NCBI RefSeq assembly: GCF_000808015.1 | Contig: NZ_JWHR01000065.1 | Span: forward strand, 1 to 9,074 | Direction: 5' to 3' | Source: Terrisporobacter othiniensis | Lineage (GTDB): Bacteria > Bacillota > Clostridia > Peptostreptococcales > Peptostreptococcaceae | Length of the DNA stretch: 9,074 nucleotides | Shown here: positions 1 through 5,886 of the stretch, in pieces | How positions within the stretch are numbered: position 1 is the first letter of the stretch | Layout: every line of letters starts with the position of its first letter | Notes under the pieces: model-generated | Told to the model about the DNA's origin: nothing | Database searches by the model: none | What the model saw: the letters and a program-made list of their open reading frames with translations, nothing else | Translations under genes and position numbers: made by a program

Positions 1-451
1 GTAATATACTAGTATATTTTGCTATTTTAGATTTTATTATATCAATAATATAATCAGTTGAATCAACTTTTAAAATTAATACGATTATACTATATACTAT
101 GGCCCCCATGCTAACAGAAACTATTAATCCTAAGAACTCACTAATTAAGGATATTTTCGCAAAAATTTTCAACACTATAATAGCCATTACACAAGATGCT
201 AAAAATGTTTTAAACAGTGTCATTAAAATACTCATTGCATTAAACTTTCCTATTTTCTTTCTAAGATTAAACAATAAAAAACATATAGCTATTATTGCCG
301 AAATACTTGAACCTAAAGCAAGTCCTGATACTTTCATCGTTCTTATTAAGATTAAGCTTAATAGTATATTAGATATAACACACAATATACTATTTTTCAT
401 TGGAATTTTGGTGTCTTCTAAGGAGTAAAATACCCCTTTCTGGCATTGACT
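1..451 (-). pseudogene. murJ: murJ (mviN) C-terminal fragment, 5'-truncated, runs off the left edge
   Basis: MurJ flips lipid II across the cytoplasmic membrane during peptidoglycan synthesis. On the minus strand an open frame runs from an in-frame TAA at 452-454 to the window edge. Its family-like part begins with GVFYSLEDTKIPMKNS (first codon at 434-436), which matches the conserved (F)YxLxDTKxPM stretch in the C-terminal half of MurJ. Hydrophobic segments separated by short basic loops follow, for example NLRKKIGKF. Everything before this motif is missing: the frame closes within six codons upstream and the flank has no further MurJ-like sequence, so several N-terminal membrane segments are lost. 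The 3' end lies outside the window. The fragment is probably a relic left by the event that brought in the neighbouring restriction-modification genes. Family assignment is fairly sure from the motif; no database search was possible. Confidence 0.72.
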
Positions 452-523
452 TTATATTTTTATCATTGCCATAAAAGAATATTTATTTCATTATAAGCAC
501 AAATTATTTTACACATTTCTTTT

Positions 524-700
524 TTAACTTTGTATATCATATTTTTCTATAAAACCATTCATATTACCTTCACATATACTATTAAATACGCCAATTTCAT
601 ATTCTGATGTTCCAATAAAGTTATCATCATACTCTTGTTCCAGAGTCAAATCTATTCAAATTCAAGTCTTCACACTTTTTTATTTTTATCTTGTAACTTA
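524..700 (-). pseudogene. decayed coding scrap downstream of the restriction gene
   Basis: This stretch holds no intact gene, but protein-like text is readable on the minus strand. Codons 655 to 524 read TLEQEYDDNFIGTSEYEIG, then about 20 more residues ending in YDIQS and TAA. Just upstream, one frame over, is EDLNLNRFDS, which looks like the preceding part joined by a one-base frameshift near 645. There is no start codon with a ribosome binding site. I do not recognise the family. The acidic, soluble character suggests the tail of a cytoplasmic protein. Together with the truncated murJ next door it marks a junction where several insertions met. Confidence 0.3.
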
Positions 701-715
701 TTTAAATTAATTATT

Positions 716-2056
716 CTACTTCTCTAATTCTTCTAACTCTTGAACTAATTTAGGTCTAAAATAAGGTAGTTGTCTACCATTTAATCCTGCATCATTCATT
801 TTTTCTCTGTTGTTCAATTTAAACTTTTCATATGCTCCAGTTTCAGCAACTGTTATTTTAAAATGTTTATCATCTAGTTTAGTTATTCTTAAACTATCTA
901 TACCAAGAGTTTTCAAGTAATCCATAGTTACTACTTCTCTATTTTCAAGACCTAACACATCTTTAAGTATCCATTCTCCAAGTGCACCTTGAGGATTAGT
1001 TTGTAGGCTTTTACCATTTTCTTGCTTAATTCTTCCACGTAATACTCTACCATCTGGTAAAACTAAATCAAAATCATTTAACTCTTTGTTATGAATCTCA
1101 TCATTATCAAATGCATTGATCCCGAAAAACTTAGGGAAAATATGATGTATCCATGTACTAACTCTAACCTCAATCTCATACTCTGGACGAGGAGTATTAC
1201 TTCCTTTATTTTTAGGTTTTGAATGTCTTATATTGATACCTGAGCAATCAGAAACAACAGGTCCTTCTTTTTTATCTTGATAAAGTGGCAGAATTATTTC
1301 TTCATTAACAACTTCATAATCCTCTTTCTCTTCACATGCAACTTCATAATTTTCTTTAGGCAGATTTATCATTCTAATAAGTTCAAAAGGATCATCAAAC
1401 TGCTCTATTGGAATTTGTTCTATTATTTCTCCTGCTGAAGCATCAAATTCTTCAAGTAATACACTTTTACTTGTATAAAACTTGTAATTACGTAATTTAT
1501 CTTTAAAAGTATAAGTTTTTCCATCACTTATAAGCTCTAGACTATCAATATCTATCAAATCATAAGGTGTTTCTATTATATTCATAACATCATCATCACG
1601 AGTTATAAAATGATATACATCTCTATCTGTTTTATATAAACGTTTATCAAGCATTATACGTTCATTTCTCAATTGTGAAACCTTACGAATAACTTCCTCT
1701 GAAGTTCCATTTTTTATAAGTGGGGCTATAACTTCTGGAGCTAGTTTATTAAACTCAGCTACCTTTTGATATGTATTATCTTTAGTGTGAATCCATGTTT
1801 TTAAACCAATCCCAACTCTATCATTTTCCCACGGTCCAAGCGCATCAAAAGCACTATCTTTTCTAGTTAAATCTTCTACATTAAATACTCTAGCAAAAAG
1901 TTGCTCATGATTTCTATAGTATAAATATGGCTTACGCGCATTTGCACCTTCTTGGTTATCTTTAAATAATCCACTTAAAGCTCCAAATATTTTTAAAAAT
2001 TCTATATACTCATCTTTTTCTTTCTGTGAAAATTTATTCCAAATAATATTAGCCAT
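716..2056 (-). CDS. putative type II restriction endonuclease paired with the C5 methyltransferase
   Basis: This 446-aa cytoplasmic protein probably cuts DNA that lacks the methylation made by the upstream gene. The strongest evidence is position, directly downstream of a C5-cytosine methyltransferase on the same strand. The N-terminal half carries WENDRVGIGLKTW (residues 76-88) followed by YQKVAEFNK (96-104). This resembles the D..GIGxKT...KxAEFN core of some restriction nucleases, with D79 and K86 as candidate catalytic residues of a divergent PD-(D/E)XK-like site. The C-terminal part (about 305-400) reads FPKFFG, DLVLPDGRVLRGRIKQENGKS, PQGALGEW and LGIDSLRI. That resembles the DNA-recognition module at the end of NgoFVII-type enzymes, but no phospholipase-D HxK motif is present. 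The ATG follows AGGGGG with good spacing. Function is inferred from context plus weak motifs; the recognition site cannot be read from sequence alone. Confidence 0.7.
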   Translation of the reverse strand: MANIIWNKFSQKEKDEYIEFLKIFGALSGLFKDNQEGANARKPYLYYRNHEQLFARVFNVEDLTRKDSAFDALGPWENDRVGIGLKTWIHTKDNTYQKVAEFNKLAPEVIAPLIKNGTSEEVIRKVSQLRNERIMLDKRLYKTDRDVYHFITRDDDVMNIIETPYDLIDIDSLELISDGKTYTFKDKLRNYKFYTSKSVLLEEFDASAGEIIEQIPIEQFDDPFELIRMINLPKENYEVACEEKEDYEVVNEEIILPLYQDKKEGPVVSDCSGINIRHSKPKNKGSNTPRPEYEIEVRVSTWIHHIFPKFFGINAFDNDEIHNKELNDFDLVLPDGRVLRGRIKQENGKSLQTNPQGALGEWILKDVLGLENREVVTMDYLKTLGIDSLRITKLDDKHFKITVAETGAYEKFKLNNREKMNDAGLNGRQLPYFRPKLVQELEELEK

Positions 2057-2080
2057 TCTGTTTCCCCCTAAATGCTTATT

Positions 2081-2100
2081 ATCTATATTTTATCATAGAT
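2081..2100. promoter_or_regulatory. inverted repeat over a possible -10 of the restriction gene
   Basis: The arms ATCTAT and ATAGAT are separated by eight bases. On the minus strand the repeat contains TATGATAAAAT, a plausible -10 region, and lies about 25 bases before the ATG at 2056. A protein bound here would block expression of the endonuclease independently of the methyltransferase. No clear -35 is visible, so the promoter itself is uncertain. Confidence 0.35.
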
Positions 2101-2119
2101 GATTAATATTCACAGTTTT

Positions 2120-2167
2120 AAATTATAATAAAACAAAATAAGGACAAAAGATATCTCTTCTGCCCTT
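2120..2167 (-). terminator. intrinsic terminator between methyltransferase and endonuclease
   Basis: Just after the methyltransferase stop (2171-2173) the minus-strand transcript contains AAGGGCAGAAGA, a GAUA loop, and UCUUUUGUCCUU. This forms a 12-bp stem (2140-2167) with two G-U pairs. A U-rich tail follows (2139 down to about 2120). It would end or attenuate methyltransferase messages before the endonuclease gene, so the latter depends on read-through or its own promoter. Confidence 0.6.
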
Positions 2168-2170
2168 GAA

Positions 2171-3394
2171 TTATTTCTGTTTAGTTTGTAAAGAATAAAA
2201 CTTCTTAACAACATGTTTTTTAACAATTTTTAAATATTCTTCATCAGATACAATTTGCAAACCTGTTTTATTTATAAACTCATTCACTTCACTTTCTTTA
2301 TCAAAGCAAGCTTCTATAAAACTTTCACCCTCATATCTGCTTTTCATATCTACATAGATAAGTACATTTTTATCTGATTCTATGTTAGCATATACTGATT
2401 TTTCTATATTTGTTGTATCTAATGCACTTGCAATTTTATCTGCTATACGCTTAATAACTGGTACTACAACACTGTTCCCTGCCTGTTTATATAGCTGTCC
2501 GTTTGAAATCTCTGGTAATTTAAAATCCTCTGGAAATCCTTGAACATTAAAAGTTTCCCTTGGTGTTAATTTCCTAATTCCATGATTAGATAAAATAAGA
2601 GGCACATTGTGACCTCCAGTTCCCATGTTAGCAGTTAAAGTTGGCACTACTCCACTTTTATTTTCTCTAACATACTGTCTTCTCCACTGGTAAACTGAAT
2701 TTTGAGATTTTATAGTTTCTTCAAGTTTATCATAGAAATTTTGTACACCTTCTTTATAGTAGTATCTATCTTCTACTTTTGATTTAAAATCTATCACAGT
2801 ATCTAATCCATTTGTTAGTTCTACTTCCTCTGGAAATTCAAAGTTATCAAAAGCATTTTTATCAAGAAAACCAACTATATATATACGTTCTCTATTTTGA
2901 GGTATATTTCCATAATCTTTCCCATTCATCACTTTCCACTTTATATAATACCCATTTAGTGTTAAAGCCTCTCTTATAACTTTAAATGTATTGCCTTCTC
3001 CATGTGTAACCATGTTCTTTACATTTTCTATAAATATAGCTTTTGGATTATGATGTGTTATAATTCTTAGAAGTTCAAAAAACAAATCTCCTCTTTCATC
3101 ATCAAATCCCTTTCTATATCCTGCTATTGAGAATGCTTGACATGGAAATCCTCCGACAATTATATCTGTGCTTGGTACTTCTTCTGCCTTAACATCGTGT
3201 ATGTCCCTTCTATCTAGTTTGACATTAGGAAAATTAATGGCTATAGTTTCTTGTGCATTTTTATCAAATTCATTAATATATACTGAACTAAATTTTTTTG
3301 TTTGATCAAATCCTAAATCAATTCCACCAACACCACCGAAAAAGCTTGCTACAGTATAATTTTCGGTATTTATGGACTTATTATTTTGCGTCAT
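2171..3394 (-). CDS. DNA (cytosine-5-)-methyltransferase of a type II restriction-modification system
   Basis: This 407-aa enzyme transfers a methyl group from S-adenosylmethionine to C5 of cytosine and protects host DNA from the linked nuclease. The motifs appear in canonical order: motif I SFFGGVGGIDLGFD (17-30) for AdoMet binding; motif IV GGFPCQAFS (81-89) with catalytic Cys85; motif VI FIENVKN (121-127) with ENV; motif VIII QNRERIYIVGF (166-176); and motifs IX and X RKLTPRETFNVQGFPEDF (274-291) and QAGNSVVVPV (304-313). The target-recognition region lies about 195-270 and includes PTLTANMGTGGHNVPLI. About 85 residues follow motif X, an unusually long charged tail with no motif I recognise. 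GGGAGG stands 11 bases before the ATG. The endonuclease gene follows after 114 bases. Activity is near certain; target specificity is unknown. Confidence 0.96.
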   Translation of the reverse strand: MTQNNKSINTENYTVASFFGGVGGIDLGFDQTKKFSSVYINEFDKNAQETIAINFPNVKLDRRDIHDVKAEEVPSTDIIVGGFPCQAFSIAGYRKGFDDERGDLFFELLRIITHHNPKAIFIENVKNMVTHGEGNTFKVIREALTLNGYYIKWKVMNGKDYGNIPQNRERIYIVGFLDKNAFDNFEFPEEVELTNGLDTVIDFKSKVEDRYYYKEGVQNFYDKLEETIKSQNSVYQWRRQYVRENKSGVVPTLTANMGTGGHNVPLILSNHGIRKLTPRETFNVQGFPEDFKLPEISNGQLYKQAGNSVVVPVIKRIADKIASALDTTNIEKSVYANIESDKNVLIYVDMKSRYEGESFIEACFDKESEVNEFINKTGLQIVSDEEYLKIVKKHVVKKFYSLQTKQK

Positions 3395-3477
3395 AAATTA
3401 TGTGTCCTCCCTTTTTTGCTATGAGATTTGCGCCTATATTTAAAATTCGCTTAGATAAAAATCAATATTCATTTGAT

Positions 3478-3506
3478 ATTATATCACACCTTGCTGCAAT
3501 TTTAAC
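3478..3506 (-). promoter_or_regulatory. promoter of the methyltransferase gene
   Basis: Read on the minus strand, TATAAT (3478-3483) is preceded by TGA, giving an extended -10, TGaTATAAT. GTTAAA (3501-3506) lies 17 bases upstream as a modest -35. Transcription would start near 3470, leaving about 75 bases of leader. The -10 sits in a near-palindrome, GATATAATATC. Confidence 0.6.
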
Positions 3507-3537
3507 AAAGTTTATTTTTTAACAAACTATTTTTTAA
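3504..3537. repeat. short imperfect tandem repeat upstream of the methyltransferase promoter
   Basis: AACAAAGTTTATTTTTT is followed at once by AACAAACTATTTTTT. The copies overlap and extend beyond the -35 region, so they could be curved or regulatory DNA. The low complexity makes chance a real alternative. Confidence 0.3.
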
Positions 3538-3560
3538 TATTTTTACTTTTTTATCAAAAC

Positions 3561-3588
3561 AATATTCTTTATTGCAATAAAGAATATT
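3561..3588. repeat. perfect 28-bp palindrome
   Basis: The half-site AATATTCTTTATTG is followed without a spacer by its exact reverse complement, centred on TTGCAA. It lies about 55 bases upstream of the methyltransferase -35 element and inside a long gene-free stretch. As RNA it could fold, but neither strand has a clean U-tract straight after it, so it is not a standard terminator. A binding site for a dimeric protein, or a relic of mobile DNA, are both possible. Confidence 0.7.
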
Positions 3589-3751
3589 ATATAGCAAAAT
3601 ATAATCTACAAATTACATAGACTCTCAAAAGGTAAAAATCCTAAATACAATAGAATATATTACTCAAACCTTATTTACTTAATTTTCATTATAAATATCC
3701 TTGTTGTCAAAATACTAAAAAAATCAAAACTAAAATTGGCAATTATTAACT

Positions 3752-4013
3752 CTAACCTATTACCCCTTCTTTCCTCAACACATACTTCACCTGCTCTTTA
3801 CTAAGATCATATATCGCCCTCAATCTATGGATATTTTTCCATTATACTTTCCAACAATCCTTCTATTCCTACTATGTCTACCATTGCAAGATTTTTACAT
3901 CGGTAGAAATTCGAATATTTTTATTTCTAGTCTAATCGCTTAAGCTATATATAGCAATCTTCCTGCCATTACATCAAATTGATTACCAGTTCTAGTGTAA
4001 CTGTAAATTTCAT
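3752..4013 (-). pseudogene. degraded gene of unknown family
   Basis: The minus strand carries protein-like text broken by stops and frame changes. DEIYSYTRTGNQFDVMAGRL, with LYIA and then TAA, begins at 4013. MVDIVGIEGLLESIMEKYP follows in another frame. RLRAIYDLSKEQVKYVLRKE, with GVIG and then TAA, ends at 3752. The pieces are in order on one strand and look like one former protein of roughly 90 residues or more, soluble and partly helical. I do not recognise the family; a phage or transposon accessory protein is possible. Most of the remaining bases between 3590 and 3750 show nothing readable. Confidence 0.4.
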
Positions 4014-4056
4014 CTATATATTTTATATAAAAGTAGGTACTTAAATAATTTCATAA

Positions 4057-4275
4057 CTATAATAAAATAATAATAAATACTACCATTATCAATGCTGTTA
4101 ATACCGCTTCCTTTTTATTCTTCTCCTTACAATTTCTATGTATAGATATACAACAATTTATACAATATCCAAATAATATAGTGCCTACTACTAATTTATA
4201 CATCCCTAATATAGATTCTATTATTACTAGAATCAAAATTATAATGCTTAATATATTTTTTTTTATAAATGACAA
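4057..4275 (-). CDS. small hypothetical membrane protein, TTG start
   Basis: This 72-aa protein is almost entirely hydrophobic. Segments lie at about 7-25, 27-45 and 56-72, with a short basic loop HRNCKEKNKKE (46-56) between the second and third. It has a cluster of cysteines (Cys38, 41, 42, 49) on the loop side. The start is TTG at 4275, supported by GGGGGAG six bases upstream; no ATG is available nearby. It is transcribed away from the secreted-protein gene at 4466, and their shared upstream region carries inverted repeats over both promoters. I do not recognise the family. Its size and divergent position next to a secreted peptide would fit an immunity or export partner, but nothing in the sequence proves this. 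Confidence 0.6.
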   Translation of the reverse strand: MSFIKKNILSIIILILVIIESILGMYKLVVGTILFGYCINCCISIHRNCKEKNKKEAVLTALIMVVFIIILL

Positions 4276-4346
4276 AAACTTCTCCCCCTTTTTTATATTA
4301 TCTTATCTAATAAATTTAAAATATAGCTTTATTTTGTTATAATGAA

Positions 4347-4375
4347 ATTATGAACTTAAGTGTCCTAAAGTTCAA
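4347..4375 (-). promoter_or_regulatory. promoter of the 72-aa membrane protein with an overlapping inverted repeat
   Basis: On the minus strand TTGAAC (4370-4375) and CATAAT (4347-4352) are 17 bases apart. Almost the whole span (4351-4374) is an inverted repeat with arms TGAACTT and AAGTTCA. This layout suggests an operator between -35 and -10. Confidence 0.45.
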
Positions 4376-4423
4376 TTGTATTAGTGTTTTTTTATATATA
4401 TTTTTTTAACATGTTGAAAAAGG

Positions 4424-4452
4424 TATAATTATAGATTAAATTTAATCTATAA
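4424..4452 (+). promoter_or_regulatory. -10 box and perfect 24-bp palindromic operator before the secreted-protein gene
   Basis: TATAAT (4424-4429) is followed at once by a perfect palindrome, 4429-4452, with half-site TTATAGATTAAA. It covers the predicted transcription start (about 4436) and stops at the ribosome binding site AAGGGG (4451-4456). The -35 region is only a T-run, so the promoter may be weak or activator-dependent. A repressor bound here would fully occlude initiation. Confidence 0.55.
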
Positions 4453-4465
4453 GGGGAAAACAGAG

Positions 4466-4810
4466 ATGAATTATAAAATTATTTCAAAGACAATATCATT
4501 AATATTGACTGTATTTACATTATTCAATTGTATTACAGCGTCTACCTATGCTGCTGAGTTAAATCATGAAACAGATATAACAATTGATGATTTAGATGTA
4601 AATATCAATGAAAACTCAGAAATAACTCCATATCTTGGTGGTGGACCTAGTCCGAGTGCAGCATGGTCGAAGTCAGGAACTTATAAAGTTACATATACAT
4701 CTAAACAGGCTGCTGATTCAAAAAAACGTGTTACTATAACATTTCAAAGATATAAAAGAGAAGCAAATAATAATTGTTTAGCAGAAGCTATAAGCTATAA
4801 AAATAACTAA
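4466..4810 (+). CDS. secreted hypothetical protein, perhaps 3'-truncated
   Basis: This 114-aa protein has a classical signal peptide: basic MNYKIISK, a hydrophobic core to about residue 24, and a likely cleavage near ASTYAA (25-30). The mature part starts with an acidic stretch of DDLDVNINEN type (41-50). A turn-rich TPYLGGGPSPSAAW (54-67) follows, then a beta-like segment YKVTYTSK...KRVTITFQRYK (73-97). The last residues, REANNNCLAEAISYKNN, look unlike the rest. The transposase fragment starts soon after, so the native C terminus may have been replaced. AAGGGG stands about ten bases before the ATG, and no better start exists. It is expressed from a promoter with a palindromic operator and is divergent from a small membrane protein. 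I do not recognise the family; an extracellular small protein or bacteriocin-like peptide are possibilities only. Confidence 0.6.
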   Translation: MNYKIISKTISLILTVFTLFNCITASTYAAELNHETDITIDDLDVNINENSEITPYLGGGPSPSAAWSKSGTYKVTYTSKQAADSKKRVTITFQRYKREANNNCLAEAISYKNN

Positions 4811-4884
4811 CCTACACTTTTTTAGTATTTAAAATTGGTAAGTTTAGAATAATATTCATATTAAAAATTATGGAGGTTTGTAAA

Positions 4885-5088
4885 ATGAAAGATATAATTA
4901 TTCCAGATATTGATTATCAAACAGAAGTGAAAAAATGTAAAACAATGGAAGACATTGTTGGGAAAAATGGATTGATTCAAAAGTTATTTAAGGATATAAT
5001 TCAGCAACTTTTAGATGCTGAAATGAAAGAACATTTAGGTAGAGAGAAATATGAAAGATCTGATAATAGTGATACAAAATCTTTGTAA
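4885..5088 (+). pseudogene. IS256-family (mutator-type) transposase, N-terminal fragment
   Basis: Transposases of this family are about 390-410 residues long and move the insertion sequence by a DDE mechanism. Only the first 60 or so residues are left. AEMKEHLGREKYERSDNS matches the signature near the N terminus, usually EAEMxxHLGYxKxxRxxxxNxRNG. After SDNS (to about 5070) the similarity stops: the NxRNG part is replaced by DTKSL and TAA. The catalytic domain is absent, so this piece cannot transpose. The start is the ATG at 4885, eight bases after GGAGG (4872-4876); an earlier in-frame ATG at 4870 overlaps that binding site. No terminal inverted repeats could be identified. Confidence 0.82.
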
Positions 5089-5216
5089 TCATTTTTAAAT
5101 TTCTCTATAGTAGAAAAATTAATGATTGATAATAATCCTTTGTTAAACTTATAATCAATTTTTACTTCTATATCTTTAAGTACATCAGATTTGTAATGTT
5201 TTTTTACTTTTGTATC
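5075..5216 (-). pseudogene. inverted gene scrap abutting the transposase fragment
   Basis: On the minus strand the codons from 5216 read DTKVKKHYKSDVLKDIEVKI, then DYKFNKGLLSIINFSTIEKF and KNDYKDF. At that point the frame runs into the antisense of the transposase fragment. The pattern of alternating charged and beta-forming residues is protein-like. A TAA closes it upstream and no start is seen. The family is unknown; the DYKFNKGLLSI piece vaguely recalls DUF3298-type secreted domains, a weak resemblance. Its abrupt junction at about 5070-5075 shows a rearrangement rather than a simple insertion. Confidence 0.35.
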
Positions 5217-5263
5217 TTATTTCTATATAATATTTATTCTACTAGATTTTATCTCTTTTTATA

Positions 5264-5293
5264 CAAAAAAAGATAGAAGCACATGCTCCTATC
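5264..5293 (-). terminator. intrinsic terminator after the 148-aa gene
   Basis: On the minus strand GATAGGAGCA and TGCTTCTATC form a 10-bp stem (5272-5293) with one G-U pair and a two-base loop. Seven U residues follow. It lies about 50 bases after the stop of the gene at 5342-5788. Confidence 0.85.
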
Positions 5294-5341
5294 CCTTGTT
5301 TCATAATATATTAAAATTGTATGTTTTTTATTAACTTAAAA

Positions 5342-5788
5342 TCAATACAAAGTTAATTTTTTAGGTGTTTCATCTGAATCTAAAATATACTTAAGTGTAT
5401 CTACAGTCAATTCATTTAAAGGTAAAGAAATAACTTCCAAATTTTTCAATTCTTTTTTTATATCATTTTTAAAACTTCTTTTTGTAGCACAGTTTGCAAG
5501 CCAAATTGACCATATCTCGCACTTTTTATATCTTTTACAGTTACTTATTAAATAGTCATATAGCCTCTGACATCTTTCTTCTGTATATCTGAAATTCAAA
5601 TCATAAATATTAGATAATTTACTATAATAAGGAATATCATAAAATACCATACCAGGAATAATTTCAAGGTCATATAAATCATCTTCACTTTGAAATACAT
5701 TAATTTCTCTACCATCTGGTTTATGTAATTTAGGACTATATAATGTAGGCAACTCATATTCACAAGCTATAAATAAACAAGAACTCAT
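5342..5788 (-). CDS. hypothetical cytoplasmic protein, 148 aa
   Basis: I do not recognise this protein. It has no signal peptide or membrane segment and is mixed alpha/beta in character. Visible features are several cysteines (4, 9, 73, 84, 90, 100), an aromatic acidic patch VFYDIPYYSKLSNIYDLNF (48-66), a helical CQRLYDYLISNCKRYKKCEI (73-92), and a charged tail. The ATG at 5788 is preceded by GAGGTGGAG at good spacing. An extended -10 stands about 30 bases upstream and a strong terminator follows the stop, so it is a complete single-gene unit. Isolated small soluble proteins of this kind in accessory islands are often immunity proteins of contact or secreted toxins. That is a guess from context; no motif supports it. 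Confidence 0.65.
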   Translation of the reverse strand: MSSCLFIACEYELPTLYSPKLHKPDGREINVFQSEDDLYDLEIIPGMVFYDIPYYSKLSNIYDLNFRYTEERCQRLYDYLISNCKRYKKCEIWSIWLANCATKRSFKNDIKKELKNLEVISLPLNELTVDTLKYILDSDETPKKLTLY

Positions 5789-5820
5789 ATAACTCCACCT
5801 CTAAATTCATATTTATCTAT

Positions 5821-5829
5821 ATTATATCA
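5821..5829 (-). promoter_or_regulatory. extended -10 promoter of the 148-aa gene
   Basis: On the minus strand TGATATAAT gives an extended -10, with no good -35 at 17 bases. The start of transcription would be near 5813, about 25 bases before the ATG. It is the same TGaTATAAT form as the methyltransferase promoter. Confidence 0.5.
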
Positions 5830-5886
5830 AAACATTCTTACTTCACATTATATAATATTAGTGAATTAGAATTTATCAATCTCCTA

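Noticed and set aside
99..428. 109-aa plus-strand open frame
   Set aside because: It is the antisense of the MurJ fragment. The minus strand carries the family motif and membrane segments, and the plus frame has no binding site.
3504..3600. CRISPR-like or satellite array near the repeats upstream of the methyltransferase
   Set aside because: Only two short AT-rich imperfect copies plus one palindrome are present, with no regular spacer pattern.
3590..3750. Possible terminator or small RNA in the gene-poor AT-rich stretch
   Set aside because: No stable stem with a U-tract and no conserved RNA signature could be recognised.
4414..4419. TTGAAA as the -35 of the secreted-protein promoter
   Set aside because: It lies only four bases before TATAAT, far too close for a sigma-70-type spacing.
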